64,000 nt of DNA. It comes from Limnohabitans lacus (GTDB taxonomy: Bacteria; Pseudomonadota; Gammaproteobacteria; Burkholderiales; Burkholderiaceae_C). The stretch is taken from contig NZ_JASGBH010000001.1 in the NCBI RefSeq assembly GCF_030053395.1, forward strand, positions 1 to 64,000, in the 5' to 3' direction. The first letter of the stretch is position 1; each line of letters starts with the position of its first letter. Both the position numbers and the translations under genes were made by a program. Positions 9,484 to 19,928 of this stretch are shown one piece after another. The notes beneath the pieces are model-generated. The model had not been told where the DNA came from, did no database searches, and was given only the letters and a program-made list of their open reading frames with translations.

Positions 9484-10155
9484 TCAGGAGGCGTTGTCTG
9501 CGGCGCGGACCGCCAAGACAAACTGCCGGATTTGGTCGGCATCTTTCAGGCCCTTGCCTGCTTCGATGCCGGAGCTCACGTCAACGGCCAAAGACCGTGC
9601 CCGTGGCCGCAAGGCGCGAATGCCATCGGCCACGTTTGCAGGTGTGAGTCCACCAGACAAAACGAGGTGAGCATTGACGCTTGGTGGCAGCAGTGACCAA
9701 TTGAATGTTTTTCCGCCGCCGCCGTACCCGTCGACGTGCGCGTCGAGCAAGATGGCTTGGGCTTTTTGGTGAATTTCAGCGAATTTTACCAAGTCAAAGC
9801 GGGCCGCTTCGGTCAAGGGGATTCGGGCGGCCTTCAGGTGGGGGCGGCCCGTGGCTTGGCTCATGGCCTCGCAAAACTCGGGCGTTTCGTCGCCATGGAA
9901 CTGCAAAACAGCGCCTGGCACCGCTGCGCAAGCTTGGCGGATGCGCTCGGCAGAATCGTTCACGAACAGCAAGACTGGCGATACAAAGGCGGGCAGCAGC
10001 TGCGCCAGCTCGGCAGCGCGCTCGATGCTCACATGGCGGGGGCTGGGCGGGTACAGCACAAAGCCCACCGCATCAGCGCCAGCCAGGGCTGCGGCTTGAA
10101 CATCGGCTTCGCGGGTGAAGCCGCACATTTTGATGCGGGTGCGCTGCACGGTCAT
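9484..10155 (-). CDS. trpF: Phosphoribosylanthranilate isomerase
   Basis: Converts N-(5'-phosphoribosyl)anthranilate to CdRP, the third step of tryptophan synthesis. It is a single-domain TIM barrel of 223 residues. The catalytic general base is Cys11 in KMCGFTREAD, and the general acid is the Asp in LLDAHVDGYGGGGK. Phosphate-binding segments LSGGLTPANV and VDVSSGIE are present. Its start overlaps the truA stop by 4 bp (ATGA), so translation is probably coupled to truA. The other trp genes (trpE, G, D, C) are elsewhere, as usual in Betaproteobacteria. Confidence 0.98.
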   Translation of the reverse strand: MTVQRTRIKMCGFTREADVQAAALAGADAVGFVLYPPSPRHVSIERAAELAQLLPAFVSPVLLFVNDSAERIRQACAAVPGAVLQFHGDETPEFCEAMSQATGRPHLKAARIPLTEAARFDLVKFAEIHQKAQAILLDAHVDGYGGGGKTFNWSLLPPSVNAHLVLSGGLTPANVADGIRALRPRARSLAVDVSSGIEAGKGLKDADQIRQFVLAVRAADNAS

Positions 10156-10937
10156 GGCAACCAGTCAAAGGGTGGGGTGGTGTCGGGCAGGCCCCATTCT
10201 GCGCTGTAAATCGGTCCGGCAAAGTAAAGGCCATTGGGCGAGAAGGTGGGGGCCGCTGCGTCGCGGTCTTTGGCATGCAGGACCTGCAGCATCCAGTCGG
10301 GACTTTGCTGGCCTTGGCCCACCTGGACCATGCAGCCCATGATGTTGCGGATCATGTGGTGCAAGAAGGCATTGCCTTCGAACTCAAAACGCCAGTAGTG
10401 GCCTTTTTGGGAGATGTCGATTGTGCGGAGTGTTTTGACCGGTGACAGCGCTTGGCAGCTGCTGGCCCGAAACGAGGAGAAATCATGCTCACCCAGCAAA
10501 TGCAAACTGGCTTGGCGCATGGGCTCCTCGGCCAGTGGGCGGTAGGACCAACCCACGCGGCCGGCATCGAGGCTGGGGCGCACGGGTGAATCGAGCAACA
10601 CGTACACATAACGCCGACCCGTGGCGCTGGCGCGGCAATGGAAGCTGTCGGGGACATACTGCGCCCATTGCACGGCAATGTCGTCGGGCAAGAAGCGGTT
10701 GGTGCCACGCACCCATGAGTAAGGCGTGCGGTCGAGGTTGGTGTCAAAGTGCACCACCTGCATCAGGCCATGCACCCCCGCATCGGTGCGTCCAGCGCAC
10801 AAGGTGCTCACGCGGGGGACATCCGCAAAGGCCGCGAGGGCCTTTTCGAGTTTGTCTTGGATGGTCAGTCCGGAAGACTGACTTTGCCAGCCTTGGTAGG
10901 CCGTGCCGGAGTAGCTGACACCGAGCGCCAGTCTCAC
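10152..10937 (-). CDS. truA: tRNA pseudouridine(38-40) synthase
   Basis: Makes pseudouridine at positions 38-40 in the anticodon arm of many tRNAs. The protein has 261 residues, normal for TruA. The catalytic Asp52 is in the motif CAGRTDAGVH, and the RNA-binding positive patch and HHMIRNIMG segment are present near residue 195. It overlaps fimV (4 bp) upstream and trpF (4 bp) downstream on the minus strand, the conserved betaproteobacterial arrangement fimV-truA-trpF. No anomaly is seen. Confidence 0.98.
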   Translation of the reverse strand: MRLALGVSYSGTAYQGWQSQSSGLTIQDKLEKALAAFADVPRVSTLCAGRTDAGVHGLMQVVHFDTNLDRTPYSWVRGTNRFLPDDIAVQWAQYVPDSFHCRASATGRRYVYVLLDSPVRPSLDAGRVGWSYRPLAEEPMRQASLHLLGEHDFSSFRASSCQALSPVKTLRTIDISQKGHYWRFEFEGNAFLHHMIRNIMGCMVQVGQGQQSPDWMLQVLHAKDRDAAAPTFSPNGLYFAGPIYSAEWGLPDTTPPFDWLP

Positions 10938-12649
10938 GCGATTTGACCGAGCATCTGGAGCGCGCGGGCCTTGAGGTCACCGCTGGCTGTGGATGCCACA
11001 GACATGATCAGCGTGCGGGCCAACTCCTTGTCGCCGGTGTCAAGCAATTGACTGGCCAAAGCCAGTTTGTTTTGTTCGGTCACTTCGTTGACTGTGGGTG
11101 CTGTGGTCGCGTCGTTCACCGTGGGTGCCGAGGTCGCTGAAGTGTTATTCAGGTTCAAATCAATCCCAGCCATTTGTGGAGGGATTTGCCCTGTGCCTTC
11201 TGCAGCTGGCTCGGCGGGGGACGGTATGTCGTCGTAAGAAGGGGCGAAAACCGCTTGCGACTGAGCGCTCTTATTGCGGATCCAGTAGACCATGGCCATC
11301 AAACCCAACAGCGCCCCAATGACCCACATCCACATCGACTTGTTTTGGCTCAGTTGATCGAGCAGTGAGGGCTGGGGCTGGGCTGCCCCAGTGAGCGCTG
11401 GAGAGGGGTGCTTGTCTGCGTCTGGCTTTTTGTTCTTGGACAGAGCCTCAAGATCCTGAAGGTTTTGATGGAGCGCTTGAAGCTGCTCGGCCGTGTCTTT
11501 GGCTTCACGTTCCGTGGCCAGTTTGGCTTCAGCCTTGCCCTCACCCGCCTGGGCTTTGGACAATGTCAGTTTGTCTTGAGGATTGCTTGAGACGGGCTCG
11601 CTCGGTGTGGCGTTGGTCACGCTGCCAGACATCTCACGACTTTGGCCAGTAGTCACCAGCAATGGTGACTGGGCCACGCGAAGCGCGTAGGCCGCAAAGT
11701 CACGGTTTTGCGCCAGCACCATTTGACGCGCTTCTGAGCGAGAAATTTGGGTGGCTTCATTGGCCGTTGGAATGCGCAATACTGTGCCCGCGCGCACCAA
11801 GTTCACGTTGCCTTCAATGAAGGCATTGGGGTTCGCGCGTGCAAGGGCCAGCAGCATTTGATCGAGCGAGACGTTCGGTGGCAACCTCTGTGCAAGCAAA
11901 TTGGAAGCTGTATCGCCAGATCTGACCGTGAGGGCATCACCACCGGCAAAAGAGGTGACGGGCGCTGACGGATGGGTCACAACGGGTACTGCGTTCACAG
12001 TGACAGGGGTAGAAGCTGTCGCCGTGGGAGCAGGCGTTGTAGGGGCAGAGCCCACGGATTCGTACCGGTAAACCGGCACCTGGTTGGCATTCAGTTCGAC
12101 ACTGGTGGGTTTGAGACCGCCGTCGTTTGATGGGGGGGGCGAGATCGTTGGGGTTGAACGATTTGGACTGACTGGGGACGTGATGACATCACTTGGATTG
12201 CGCTGAGTCAGTGGCGCACTGGTCTGCCGGACATCTGCGTTGAGCAACAAAGCGTAGTTTTTCACGACGCGACCCGTCGGCCACTGGGCTTCAAGGATCA
12301 GGTCGATGAACGATTCTTGAACCGGGACTCGTCCGCTCAAGACGATGAAGGGGCGACCATCACTTCGGTGATCAATTCGCGTCGCCAGATCGACCAAGGC
12401 AGGGTTGTACTCCATCCCGGCTTGTCGAAAACTGGCGACCGAACCCAATTGCGCGCGAAGGCCACGCAGCTCATCGGGTGTGAATTGTGTGATTTCCACC
12501 TCTGCCCGCAAGGGCTCGCCAATCCCTGACAAAGACTGGAATTTGCCCAAGGTCAAAGCGTGGGAAGGCAGACTCCAAGCGAGCACGGTTGCAGCAGTTA
12601 ATGCTTTGAGTGTGGAGACTCTTGCTTCGATAGGTGTCATTTTTCCCAT
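10934..12649 (-). CDS. fimV: FimV/HubP-family polar hub protein
   Basis: Inner-membrane protein with a large periplasmic part that organises the cell pole and type IV pilus/twitching functions in related bacteria. The protein has 571 residues. In order: signal peptide ending about residue 31 (SLPSHA), the FimV N-terminal domain (LTLGKFQSLSGIGEPLRAEV onward, about 32-140), a Pro/Thr/Ser-rich linker, a LysM peptidoglycan-binding domain (LTVRSGDTASN ... GTVLRIPT, about 230-290), a Glu/Ala/Lys-rich coiled coil (about 365-410), one membrane span (MWMWVIGALLGLMAMVYWI, about 436-455) and a short cytoplasmic C-terminal FimV motif ending in LKARALQMLGQIA. It is shorter than the ~900-residue Pseudomonas protein because the acidic cytoplasmic repeat region is reduced. 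A start at the internal ATG (12640) is equally possible. Confidence 0.92.
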   Translation of the reverse strand: MGKMTPIEARVSTLKALTAATVLAWSLPSHALTLGKFQSLSGIGEPLRAEVEITQFTPDELRGLRAQLGSVASFRQAGMEYNPALVDLATRIDHRSDGRPFIVLSGRVPVQESFIDLILEAQWPTGRVVKNYALLLNADVRQTSAPLTQRNPSDVITSPVSPNRSTPTISPPPSNDGGLKPTSVELNANQVPVYRYESVGSAPTTPAPTATASTPVTVNAVPVVTHPSAPVTSFAGGDALTVRSGDTASNLLAQRLPPNVSLDQMLLALARANPNAFIEGNVNLVRAGTVLRIPTANEATQISRSEARQMVLAQNRDFAAYALRVAQSPLLVTTGQSREMSGSVTNATPSEPVSSNPQDKLTLSKAQAGEGKAEAKLATEREAKDTAEQLQALHQNLQDLEALSKNKKPDADKHPSPALTGAAQPQPSLLDQLSQNKSMWMWVIGALLGLMAMVYWIRNKSAQSQAVFAPSYDDIPSPAEPAAEGTGQIPPQMAGIDLNLNNTSATSAPTVNDATTAPTVNEVTEQNKLALASQLLDTGDKELARTLIMSVASTASGDLKARALQMLGQIA

Positions 12650-12689
12650 ATCTCGTACCTAATTAGTTGGTAATCGAAGATATCACAAC

Positions 12690-13820
12690 TTAGGCATCCA
12701 ACAAGATGCGCAGCATGCGGCGCAGCGGCTCGGCCGCGCCCCACAGCAGTTGGTCACCGATGGTGAAGGCGCCGACGTACTCTGGGCCCATGGCCAGCTT
12801 GCGCACGCGGCCCACTGGGATGGTCATGGTGCCGGTCACTGCCACTGGGGTCAGGTCGTGGATGGTGGCTTCGCGGGTGTTGGGCACCACTTTGACCCAC
12901 TCGTTGTCTGCGGCGATCATGGCTTCGATGTCGGCCACGGGCACGTCTTTTTTGAGCTTGAAGGTCAAGGCCTGGCTGTGGCAGCGCATCGCGCCCACAC
13001 GCACACAGAAACCGTCCACGGGAATTGCGGAAGAGCCAAAACCCTCGCCCATGCCCAAAATCTTGTTGGTTTCGGCCATGCCTTTCCACTCTTCCTTGGA
13101 CATGCCGTTGCCCAGGTCCTTGTCGATCCAGGGGATCAAGGAGCCACCCAGGGGCACGCCAAAGTTGGCGGTCTCGGCACCGGTCAGGGCGCGTTGCTTG
13201 GCGACCACCATGCGGTCGATTTCCAGAATTGCGCTCTTGGGGTCGTCCAGCAGGGCTTTGACTTCGGCGTTCAGGGTGCCGTATTGGGTCAACAGCTCAC
13301 GCATGTGTTGTGCACCGCCGCCCGAAGCGGCTTGGTAAGTCTGGGTGCTCATCCACTCGACCAGCCCGGCTTTGTAAAGAGCGCCCACGCCCATCAACAT
13401 GCACGAGACGGTGCAGTTGCCGCCCACCCAGTTGTTGCCGCCGTGGGCCAGGGCGTTTTTGATCACGGGCATGTTGACCGGATCCAGGATGATCACGGCG
13501 TCTTTTTCCATGCGCAGGGTCGATGCGGCATCGATCCAGTGACCGTTCCAGCCCGCAGCGCGCAGCTTGGGGAAGACTTCGGAGGTGTAGTCGCCGCCCT
13601 GGGCGGTGATGATGATCTCGCAGCGCTTGAGCTGCTCAATGTTGAAAGCGTCTTGCAGGGTGGTTTCGTTCTTGGCCATCGAGGGGGCTTTGCCGCCCGC
13701 GTTCGATGTGGAGAAGAACAATGGCTCGATCAGGTCAAAGTCTTTTTCCTGAATCATGCGGTCCATCAGAACCGAGCCGACCATGCCGCGCCAGCCGACC
13801 AAACCTACTAACTTGCTCAT
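12690..13820 (-). CDS. asd: Aspartate-semialdehyde dehydrogenase
   Basis: NADPH-dependent reduction of aspartyl phosphate to aspartate semialdehyde, the branch-point precursor of lysine, methionine, threonine and isoleucine and of diaminopimelate. The protein has 376 residues, the length of the proteobacterial class. The N-terminal nucleotide-binding motif is [13 protein letters not shown]; the active-site Cys136 is in [10 protein letters not shown]; the acid/base His is in [14 protein letters not shown] near residue 275. About 90 bp upstream ends a 33-codon ORF rich in Thr, Ile and Lys codons, with alternative stem-loops in between, suggesting attenuation by aspartate-family amino acids (inference). 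Confidence 0.98.
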   Translation of the reverse strand: MSKLVGLVGWRGMVGSVLMDRMIQEKDFDLIEPLFFSTSNAGGKAPSMAKNETTLQDAFNIEQLKRCEIIITAQGGDYTSEVFPKLRAAGWNGHWIDAASTLRMEKDAVIILDPVNMPVIKNALAHGGNNWVGGNCTVSCMLMGVGALYKAGLVEWMSTQTYQAASGGGAQHMRELLTQYGTLNAEVKALLDDPKSAILEIDRMVVAKQRALTGAETANFGVPLGGSLIPWIDKDLGNGMSKEEWKGMAETNKILGMGEGFGSSAIPVDGFCVRVGAMRCHSQALTFKLKKDVPVADIEAMIAADNEWVKVVPNTREATIHDLTPVAVTGTMTIPVGRVRKLAMGPEYVGAFTIGDQLLWGAAEPLRRMLRILLDA

Positions 13821-13911
13821 TTCAACGCCCTTTCAGTTTTTAAAACAGTGTCAGACCAGACTGTTTGCCCGGCTCGTCTGGCCGGGAGGGCGCACGACGA
13901 ACCAGGCCGGA
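13821..13911 (-). promoter_or_regulatory. Possible attenuator region between leader ORF and asd
   Basis: Read on the minus strand, three helices compete. Helix 1 is CCCGGC/GCCGGG (plus-strand 13868-13873 and 13881-13886). Helix 2 is CCAGAC/GTCTGG (13877-13882 with 13856-13861) and uses the loop of helix 1. Helix 3 is AAACAGT/ACTGTTT (13843-13849 with 13860-13866), followed by four U. This mutually exclusive layout fits an attenuator, but the final stem is weak and its U-run short. Confidence 0.4.
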
Positions 13912-14013
13912 TCAGCCCTTAATGGTCGTGGTTTTTGTGGTGATTGCACGCTCGCCAGCCGCTGCCGTGGCGGCAGTGGCGAAGTTCAAGGAGAACAGGC
14001 GGGCGTTAAACAT
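13912..14013 (-). CDS. 33-residue putative leader peptide rich in Thr, Ile and Lys
   Basis: A short ORF with ATG at 14013 and TGA at 13912-13914, the last one before asd on the same strand. It starts MFNARLFSLNF, passes an Ala-rich middle and ends ERAITTKTTTIKG. The run ITTKTTTIK consists only of Thr (5), Ile (2) and Lys (2), all products of the pathway that asd feeds. This is the classic design of an attenuator leader such as E. coli thrL. No good ribosome site is present, but a TACAAT -10-like hexamer (14021-14026) ends 7 bp before the ATG, so the RNA could start at or next to the ATG, as known for some leaderless leader ORFs. Whether it is translated is not shown by sequence alone. Confidence 0.5.
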   Translation of the reverse strand: MFNARLFSLNFATAATAAAGERAITTKTTTIKG

Positions 14014-14026
14014 GCGAGGTATTGTA

Positions 14027-14062
14027 ATGGATGCTGTCTGAGCACTTCCTGACAGCATCCAT
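14027..14062 (-). terminator. Hairpin after leuB
   Basis: ATGGATGCTGTC (14027-14038) pairs perfectly over 12 bp with GACAGCATCCAT (14051-14062). It begins 8 bp after the leuB stop. The T-run on the minus strand is poor, so it may be a processing or stability hairpin as much as a terminator. Confidence 0.6.
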
Positions 14063-14069
14063 GCGGGAT

Positions 14070-15140
14070 TCAGGCCAGCGCCTTGACCACCGCATCACCC
14101 ATTTCGCGGGTGCTGACCTTGGTGGTACCTTCGCTGTAGATGTCGCCGGTGCGCAGGCCTTGGGCCAACACTTTTTGCACGGCCGCTTCGATGCGCTGAG
14201 CCGCTTTTTCCTGGTTCAAGGAAAAGCGCAGCATCATGGCCGCCGACAAGATGGTGGCCAGGGGGTTGGCAATGCCTTTGCCTGCGATGTCGGGGGCGCT
14301 GCCGTGGCTGGGCTCGTACAAGCCCTGATTCTTGGTGTTCAGGCTGGCCGAAGGCAGCATGCCGATTGAGCCGGTCAGCATCGAGGCTTCGTCGCTCAGG
14401 ATGTCGCCAAACATATTGCCCGTGACCACCACGTCAAAGCGCTTGGGTTCCTTGACCAATTGCATGGCCGCGTTGTCCACGTACATGTGGTCCAGCGCCA
14501 CATCGGGGTACTGCTGGCCGACTTCGGTGACCACGTCTTTCCAGAGCTGGAAGGTCTCCAGCACGTTGGCTTTGTCCACGCTGGTGAGGCGCTTGTTGCG
14601 CTTGCGGGCGGCTTGGAAGGCCACATGGGCAATGCGCTCGATCTCGGGCTTGGAGTAGCGCATGGTGTCAAACGCTTCTTCAGCACCAGGGAAGTGGCCA
14701 TCGGTCGCGATGCGGCGACCACGGGGCTGACCAAAGTAAATGTCGCCGGTCAGCTCGCGGATGATCAGGATGTCCAGACCCGCGATCAGTTCTGGCTTGA
14801 GGCTGGACGCGCCGACCAGCTGCTCGTAGCAAATCGCGGGGCGGAAGTTGGCGAACAGGCCCATGTTTTTGCGCAGGCCCAAAATGGCTTGCTCGGGGCG
14901 CAAGGGGCGGTCGAGCTTGTCGTATTTCCAATCGCCGACCGCGCCGAACAGCACGGCGTCACTGTCCATGGCCAGCTTGAGCGTGGCTTCGGGCAGAGGG
15001 TGGCCATAGGCGTCGTAAGCGGCGCCGCCGACCAAGGCGGTTTCCATCTCGAACTTCAGGTCGAGCGTGTTCAGGACTTTGACGGCTTCGGCGACGATTT
15101 CGGTGCCGATGCCATCACCGGGAAGGACTGCGATTTTCAT
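14070..15140 (-). CDS. leuB: 3-isopropylmalate dehydrogenase
   Basis: Oxidative decarboxylation of 3-isopropylmalate to 2-oxoisocaproate with NAD, third step of leucine synthesis. The protein has 356 residues, normal. Seen: N-terminal [14 protein letters not shown], substrate-binding arginines in [21 protein letters not shown], the conserved YFGQPRG, Mg-binding aspartates in the [10 protein letters not shown] region, and the NAD-specificity segment [18 protein letters not shown]. It is the last gene of leuC-leuD-leuB on the minus strand, 17 bp after leuD, and is followed by a 12-bp stem hairpin. Confidence 0.98.
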   Translation of the reverse strand: MKIAVLPGDGIGTEIVAEAVKVLNTLDLKFEMETALVGGAAYDAYGHPLPEATLKLAMDSDAVLFGAVGDWKYDKLDRPLRPEQAILGLRKNMGLFANFRPAICYEQLVGASSLKPELIAGLDILIIRELTGDIYFGQPRGRRIATDGHFPGAEEAFDTMRYSKPEIERIAHVAFQAARKRNKRLTSVDKANVLETFQLWKDVVTEVGQQYPDVALDHMYVDNAAMQLVKEPKRFDVVVTGNMFGDILSDEASMLTGSIGMLPSASLNTKNQGLYEPSHGSAPDIAGKGIANPLATILSAAMMLRFSLNQEKAAQRIEAAVQKVLAQGLRTGDIYSEGTTKVSTREMGDAVVKALA

Positions 15141-15157
15141 GGGGGTTCTCGGGTTTT

Positions 15158-15811
15158 TTATGCGTTGACGGCGGTGTGTGCGAGCCAGGGCTTGGTGGCC
15201 AAGCGCTCGGCTTCATAGGCTTTGATCTTGTCGGCGTGGCGCAGGGTCAGGCCAATGTCGTCCAGGCCATTGAGCAGGCAGTACTTGCGGAAAGCCTGCA
15301 CCTCAAAGGGGATCTCTTCGCCTTGGGGGCGCACCACCACTTGGCGCTCCAAGTCCACGGTGAGCTCATAGCCCGGGAAGGCGGCCACTTCGTTGAACAG
15401 CAGGTCCACAGCGGCTTCGGGCAGCACGATGGGCAGCAGGCCGTTTTTGAAGCAGTTGTTGAAGAAGATGTCGGCAAAGCTGGGGGCGATCACGCAGCGA
15501 AAGCCGTACTGGTCGATGGCCCAGGGTGCGTGCTCACGTGAGGAGCCGCAGCCGAAGTTTTTGCGTGCCAAGAGCACCGACGCGCCTTTGTAACGCGGTT
15601 GGTTCAGCACGAAATCGGGGTTGGGCTTGCGGTCAGACTCGGGCACGCCGGGTTGACCCACATCCAGGTAACGCCATTCGTCGAACAGGTTGGGGCCAAA
15701 GCCCGTCTTGCGGATCGACTTGAGGAATTGTTTGGGGATGATGGCGTCGGTGTCCACGTTGGCGCGGTCCATCGGGGCCACGATGCCTTTGAGGAGGGTG
15801 AATTTCTGCAT
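15158..15811 (-). CDS. leuD: 3-isopropylmalate dehydratase small subunit
   Basis: Swivel-domain subunit of isopropylmalate isomerase, which interconverts 2- and 3-isopropylmalate with LeuC. The protein has 217 residues, the length of the proteobacterial LeuD class. Typical features are [14 protein letters not shown] near the N-terminus and the substrate-binding [14 protein letters not shown] near residue 67-80, followed by [19 protein letters not shown]. It starts 20 bp after the leuC stop; the entericidin-like small gene often found here in related genomes is absent. Confidence 0.98.
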   Translation of the reverse strand: MQKFTLLKGIVAPMDRANVDTDAIIPKQFLKSIRKTGFGPNLFDEWRYLDVGQPGVPESDRKPNPDFVLNQPRYKGASVLLARKNFGCGSSREHAPWAIDQYGFRCVIAPSFADIFFNNCFKNGLLPIVLPEAAVDLLFNEVAAFPGYELTVDLERQVVVRPQGEEIPFEVQAFRKYCLLNGLDDIGLTLRHADKIKAYEAERLATKPWLAHTAVNA

Positions 15812-15831
15812 GTTGTGATTCCTCGATCGCT

Positions 15832-17253
15832 TCAGGCGAATTTGCGAACGTCAACGAAGTGGCCGTGGATGGCTGCCGCTGCGGCCATGGCAGGGCTGAC
15901 CAAGTGGGTTCGACCTCCCGCGCCTTGACGGCCTTCAAAGTTGCGGTTGGAGGTCGATGCGCAGCGTTCGCCGGGCTCCAAACGGTCGGCGTTCATGGCC
16001 AAGCACATGGAGCAGCCGGGCTCGCGCCATTCAAAGCCCGCAGCGGTGAAGATCTCATGCAGACCTTCGCGCTCGGCTTGTTCTTTGACCAAGCCCGAGC
16101 CGGGCACGACCATGGCCAACTTGACGTTTTTGGCCACTTTTTGGCCAAGCTTCTTGACCACGGCGGCGGCTTCGCGCATGTCTTCGATGCGGCTGTTGGT
16201 GCACGAGCCGATGAAGACTTTGTCGATGGTGATGTCGGCCAAAGCTTTGCCTGGCTGCAGGCCCATGTAAGTCAGAGCGCGTTCGATGGCGTCGCGCTTG
16301 ACGTCGTCTTTTTCTTTGTCGGGGTCGGGCGTGTGGCCGTCGATGCCCAGCACCATTTCGGGCGAGGTGCCCCAGGTGACTTGCGGCACGATGGTGCTGG
16401 CATCCAGTTCCACCACGGCGTCAAAGTGCGCGTCAGCGTCCGAGTGCAAGGTCTTCCAGTAAGCCACGGCGTGGTCCCACTCCACACCCGTGGGTGAGAG
16501 CAAACGGCCTTTGACGTACTCGATGGTCTTGTCGTCCACTGCCACCAGGCCTGCGCGTGCGCCGCCTTCGATGGCCATGTTGCAGACCGTCATGCGGCCT
16601 TCCATGCTCAAGCTGCGGATAGCCGAGCCTGCGAATTCGATGGTGTAGCCGGTGCCGCCAGCGGTACCGATTTTGCCGATGATGGCGAGCACGATGTCTT
16701 TGCCGGTGAGACCTTTGGCCAAGGTGCCCTCGACCTTGATGAGCATGTTCTTGGCTTTTTTGGCCAGCAAGGTCTGGGTGGCCATGACGTGTTCGACCTC
16801 GGAGGTGCCGATGCCGTGGGCCAGTGCACCAAATGCGCCGTGGGTGGAGGTGTGCGAGTCGCCGCAGACCACGGTCATGCCGGGCAAGGTGGCGCCGTTT
16901 TCAGGGCCAATGACGTGCACGATGCCTTGGCGCTTGGACATGAAGGGGAAAAAGGCTGCAGCGCCGTATTCCTTGATGTTCGAGTCCAGCGTGGTGATTT
17001 GTTCTTTGCTGATCGGGTCGGTGATGCCGTCGTAGCCCAGTTCCCAGCCAGTGGTGGGGGTGTTGTGGTCGGCGGTGGCCACGATGGAGCTGACGCGCCA
17101 GACTTTGCGGCCAGCTTGGCGCAGGCCTTCAAAGGCTTGTGGGCTGGTGACTTCGTGCACCAGATGGCGATCGATGTACAGGACGGAGGTACCGTCTTCT
17201 TCGGTGTGGACGACATGTTCGTCCCAGATCTTGTCGTAAAGCGTGCGTGCCAT
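15832..17253 (-). CDS. leuC: 3-isopropylmalate dehydratase large subunit
   Basis: Aconitase-family large subunit of isopropylmalate isomerase; it carries the [4Fe-4S] cluster and works with LeuD. The protein has 473 residues. The three cluster cysteines are Cys351 (GSCTNSR), Cys414 and Cys417 (GCSMCLAMN). The [16 protein letters not shown] and [15 protein letters not shown] motifs are intact. It is the first gene of the leu run. Its 290-bp upstream region holds a long imperfect inverted repeat and the terminator of the preceding gltA; a leu promoter must lie between them, but no clear -35/-10 pair was recognised. Confidence 0.98.
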   Translation of the reverse strand: MARTLYDKIWDEHVVHTEEDGTSVLYIDRHLVHEVTSPQAFEGLRQAGRKVWRVSSIVATADHNTPTTGWELGYDGITDPISKEQITTLDSNIKEYGAAAFFPFMSKRQGIVHVIGPENGATLPGMTVVCGDSHTSTHGAFGALAHGIGTSEVEHVMATQTLLAKKAKNMLIKVEGTLAKGLTGKDIVLAIIGKIGTAGGTGYTIEFAGSAIRSLSMEGRMTVCNMAIEGGARAGLVAVDDKTIEYVKGRLLSPTGVEWDHAVAYWKTLHSDADAHFDAVVELDASTIVPQVTWGTSPEMVLGIDGHTPDPDKEKDDVKRDAIERALTYMGLQPGKALADITIDKVFIGSCTNSRIEDMREAAAVVKKLGQKVAKNVKLAMVVPGSGLVKEQAEREGLHEIFTAAGFEWREPGCSMCLAMNADRLEPGERCASTSNRNFEGRQGAGGRTHLVSPAMAAAAAIHGHFVDVRKFA

Positions 17254-17336
17254 GGAGCTTCCTTGCTGTGCAACCTGCCATTTTATGCGGATAGGCGGCC
17301 TTCATCTGACCGTCTGCCAAGGCCTTTTGGTCGCTG

Positions 17337-17439
17337 CGGGGACTTGAGCGGCCGGGGCCCGGGGCTGCCAGGCCTCATCAGTCGCTTCGCGCCCGCAAAT
17401 CGGCCTAACAGTCCCGGGCCACTGCGACTCAAGTCGTCG
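17337..17439. repeat. Long imperfect inverted repeat between gltA and leuC
   Basis: Arms of about 39 bp (17337-17376 and 17401-17439) pair around a 24-nt loop. The shared blocks are GACTTGAG/CTCAAGTC, GGCCCGGG/CCCGGGCC and AGGCC/GGCCT, separated by mismatches. The stretch is very GC-rich and contains no plausible gene. It does not match the two REP types elsewhere in the window. It may be a folded leader of the leu operon or a small repeat element. Confidence 0.6.
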
Positions 17440-17500
17440 GGACGTGACGCATCAGTGGGCTGAATTCTGCGGTCGAATGGGGGCTTGGCTGGGCCATGAA

Positions 17501-17525
17501 AAAAGCCCGCACTTGGCGGGCTTTT
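17501..17525 (-). terminator. Terminator of the sdh-gltA operon
   Basis: AAAAGCCCGC (17501-17510) pairs over 10 bp with GCGGGCTTTT (17516-17525), loop ACTTG. On the minus strand the stem runs into a T-rich tail 20 bp after the gltA stop. Confidence 0.85.
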
Positions 17526-17545
17526 GGGGTTCGGCTGAAAACCGA

Positions 17546-18844
<1,299 letters not shown>

Positions 18845-18884
18845 GGCGGGTTTCCTCAAAAATTCAGGTGTGATCCAGTTTGGA

Positions 18885-19193
18885 TCACGCTCTCAACATG
18901 TCCAGGACTTCACGCACCTCTTCGGTGCTGATCTCGGGCTGCAGTTCCTTGCGGCGCAACAGCAAGTCCATGAGATCGTTGTCTGACAGGTCCATCAGCA
19001 CATACATGCCTCGGGCTTGGCCAACGGTCAAGCGAGAATCATGCCGGTCGAAGAAGCGTTCGATGAACAGGTCGTTCTCGAGCAAGCCGCGGCGGCTGCG
19101 CCAGCGCAATTTGCTCAAGGACCGCTCGCTCAAGGGGGCGTAGCGGTCAGCGTCGAACAAGGACGCGTCTTCGAGGAGTGCTGTGGAATTCAT
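18885..19193 (-). CDS. sdhE: Succinate dehydrogenase assembly factor 2 (flavinator)
   Basis: Small protein that promotes covalent attachment of FAD to SdhA. The ATG at 19193 gives 102 residues. The conserved RGxxExD core is visible as [15 protein letters not shown] (about residues 33-47), followed by the helical [13 protein letters not shown]. The start overlaps the sdhB stop (TGATG), so expression is coupled. The open frame extends upstream antisense-free into sdhB but has no family sequence there. Position between sdhB and gltA is typical for Betaproteobacteria. Confidence 0.95.
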   Translation of the reverse strand: MNSTALLEDASLFDADRYAPLSERSLSKLRWRSRRGLLENDLFIERFFDRHDSRLTVGQARGMYVLMDLSDNDLMDLLLRRKELQPEISTEEVREVLDMLRA

Positions 19194-19897
19194 CAGACGG
19201 CGCGACGGACCATCATTTCTTTGATCTTGCCGATGGCCTTGGTGGGGTTCAGACCCTTGGGGCAAACATCGACGCAGTTCATGATGGTGTGGCAGCGGAA
19301 CAAGCGGTAGGGGTCTTCCAGATTGTCCAGGCGCTCCGAAGTGGCTTGGTCGCGGCTGTCGGCGATGAAGCGGTAGGCTTGCAACAGACCGGCTGGGCCC
19401 ACGAACTTGTCGGGGTTCCACCAGAAGCTGGGGCAGCTGGTCGAGCAGCTGGCGCACAAGATGCACTCGTACAAACCGTTCAACTCGTCACGCTCTTCAG
19501 GCGATTGCAGGCGCTCTGTCTGAGGAGGGGGTGTTTCGTTGATCAGGTAAGGCTTGATCGAGTGGTACTGCTTGAAGAACTGGGTCATGTCCACGATCAG
19601 ATCGCGCACGACGGGCAGGCCTGGCAGAGGCTTCAAGACGATGTCGCCTTTGAGCGTATTCAGATTGGTCAGGCAAGCCAGACCGTTTTTGCCGTTGATG
19701 TTCATGGCGTCGGAGCCGCAAACACCTTCACGGCAAGAGCGGCGGAAGGACAAAGTGGGGTCCACCGCTTTGAGCTTGACCAGTGCGTCCAGCAGCATGC
19801 GCTCGGAGCCGTCGAGCTCCACGTCGATGGATTGCATGTACGGCTTGGCGTCGGTGTCCGGGTCGTAGCGGTAGATCTTGAAGGTACGTTTTGCCAT
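19193..19897 (-). CDS. sdhB: Succinate dehydrogenase iron-sulfur subunit
   Basis: Electron-transfer subunit of complex II, carrying [2Fe-2S], [4Fe-4S] and [3Fe-4S] clusters between SdhA and the quinone site. The protein has 234 residues. The plant-ferredoxin-like motif [21 protein letters not shown] lies near residues 55-75; the bacterial-ferredoxin motifs are [16 protein letters not shown] near 140-155 and [17 protein letters not shown] near 200-216. The gene follows sdhA by 31 bp and overlaps sdhE by one base. All cluster ligands are present. Confidence 0.98.
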   Translation of the reverse strand: MAKRTFKIYRYDPDTDAKPYMQSIDVELDGSERMLLDALVKLKAVDPTLSFRRSCREGVCGSDAMNINGKNGLACLTNLNTLKGDIVLKPLPGLPVVRDLIVDMTQFFKQYHSIKPYLINETPPPQTERLQSPEERDELNGLYECILCASCSTSCPSFWWNPDKFVGPAGLLQAYRFIADSRDQATSERLDNLEDPYRLFRCHTIMNCVDVCPKGLNPTKAIGKIKEMMVRRAV

Positions 19898-19928
19898 TTT
19901 TCAGATTCCTTGTGTTCGTGCGGGCCGC

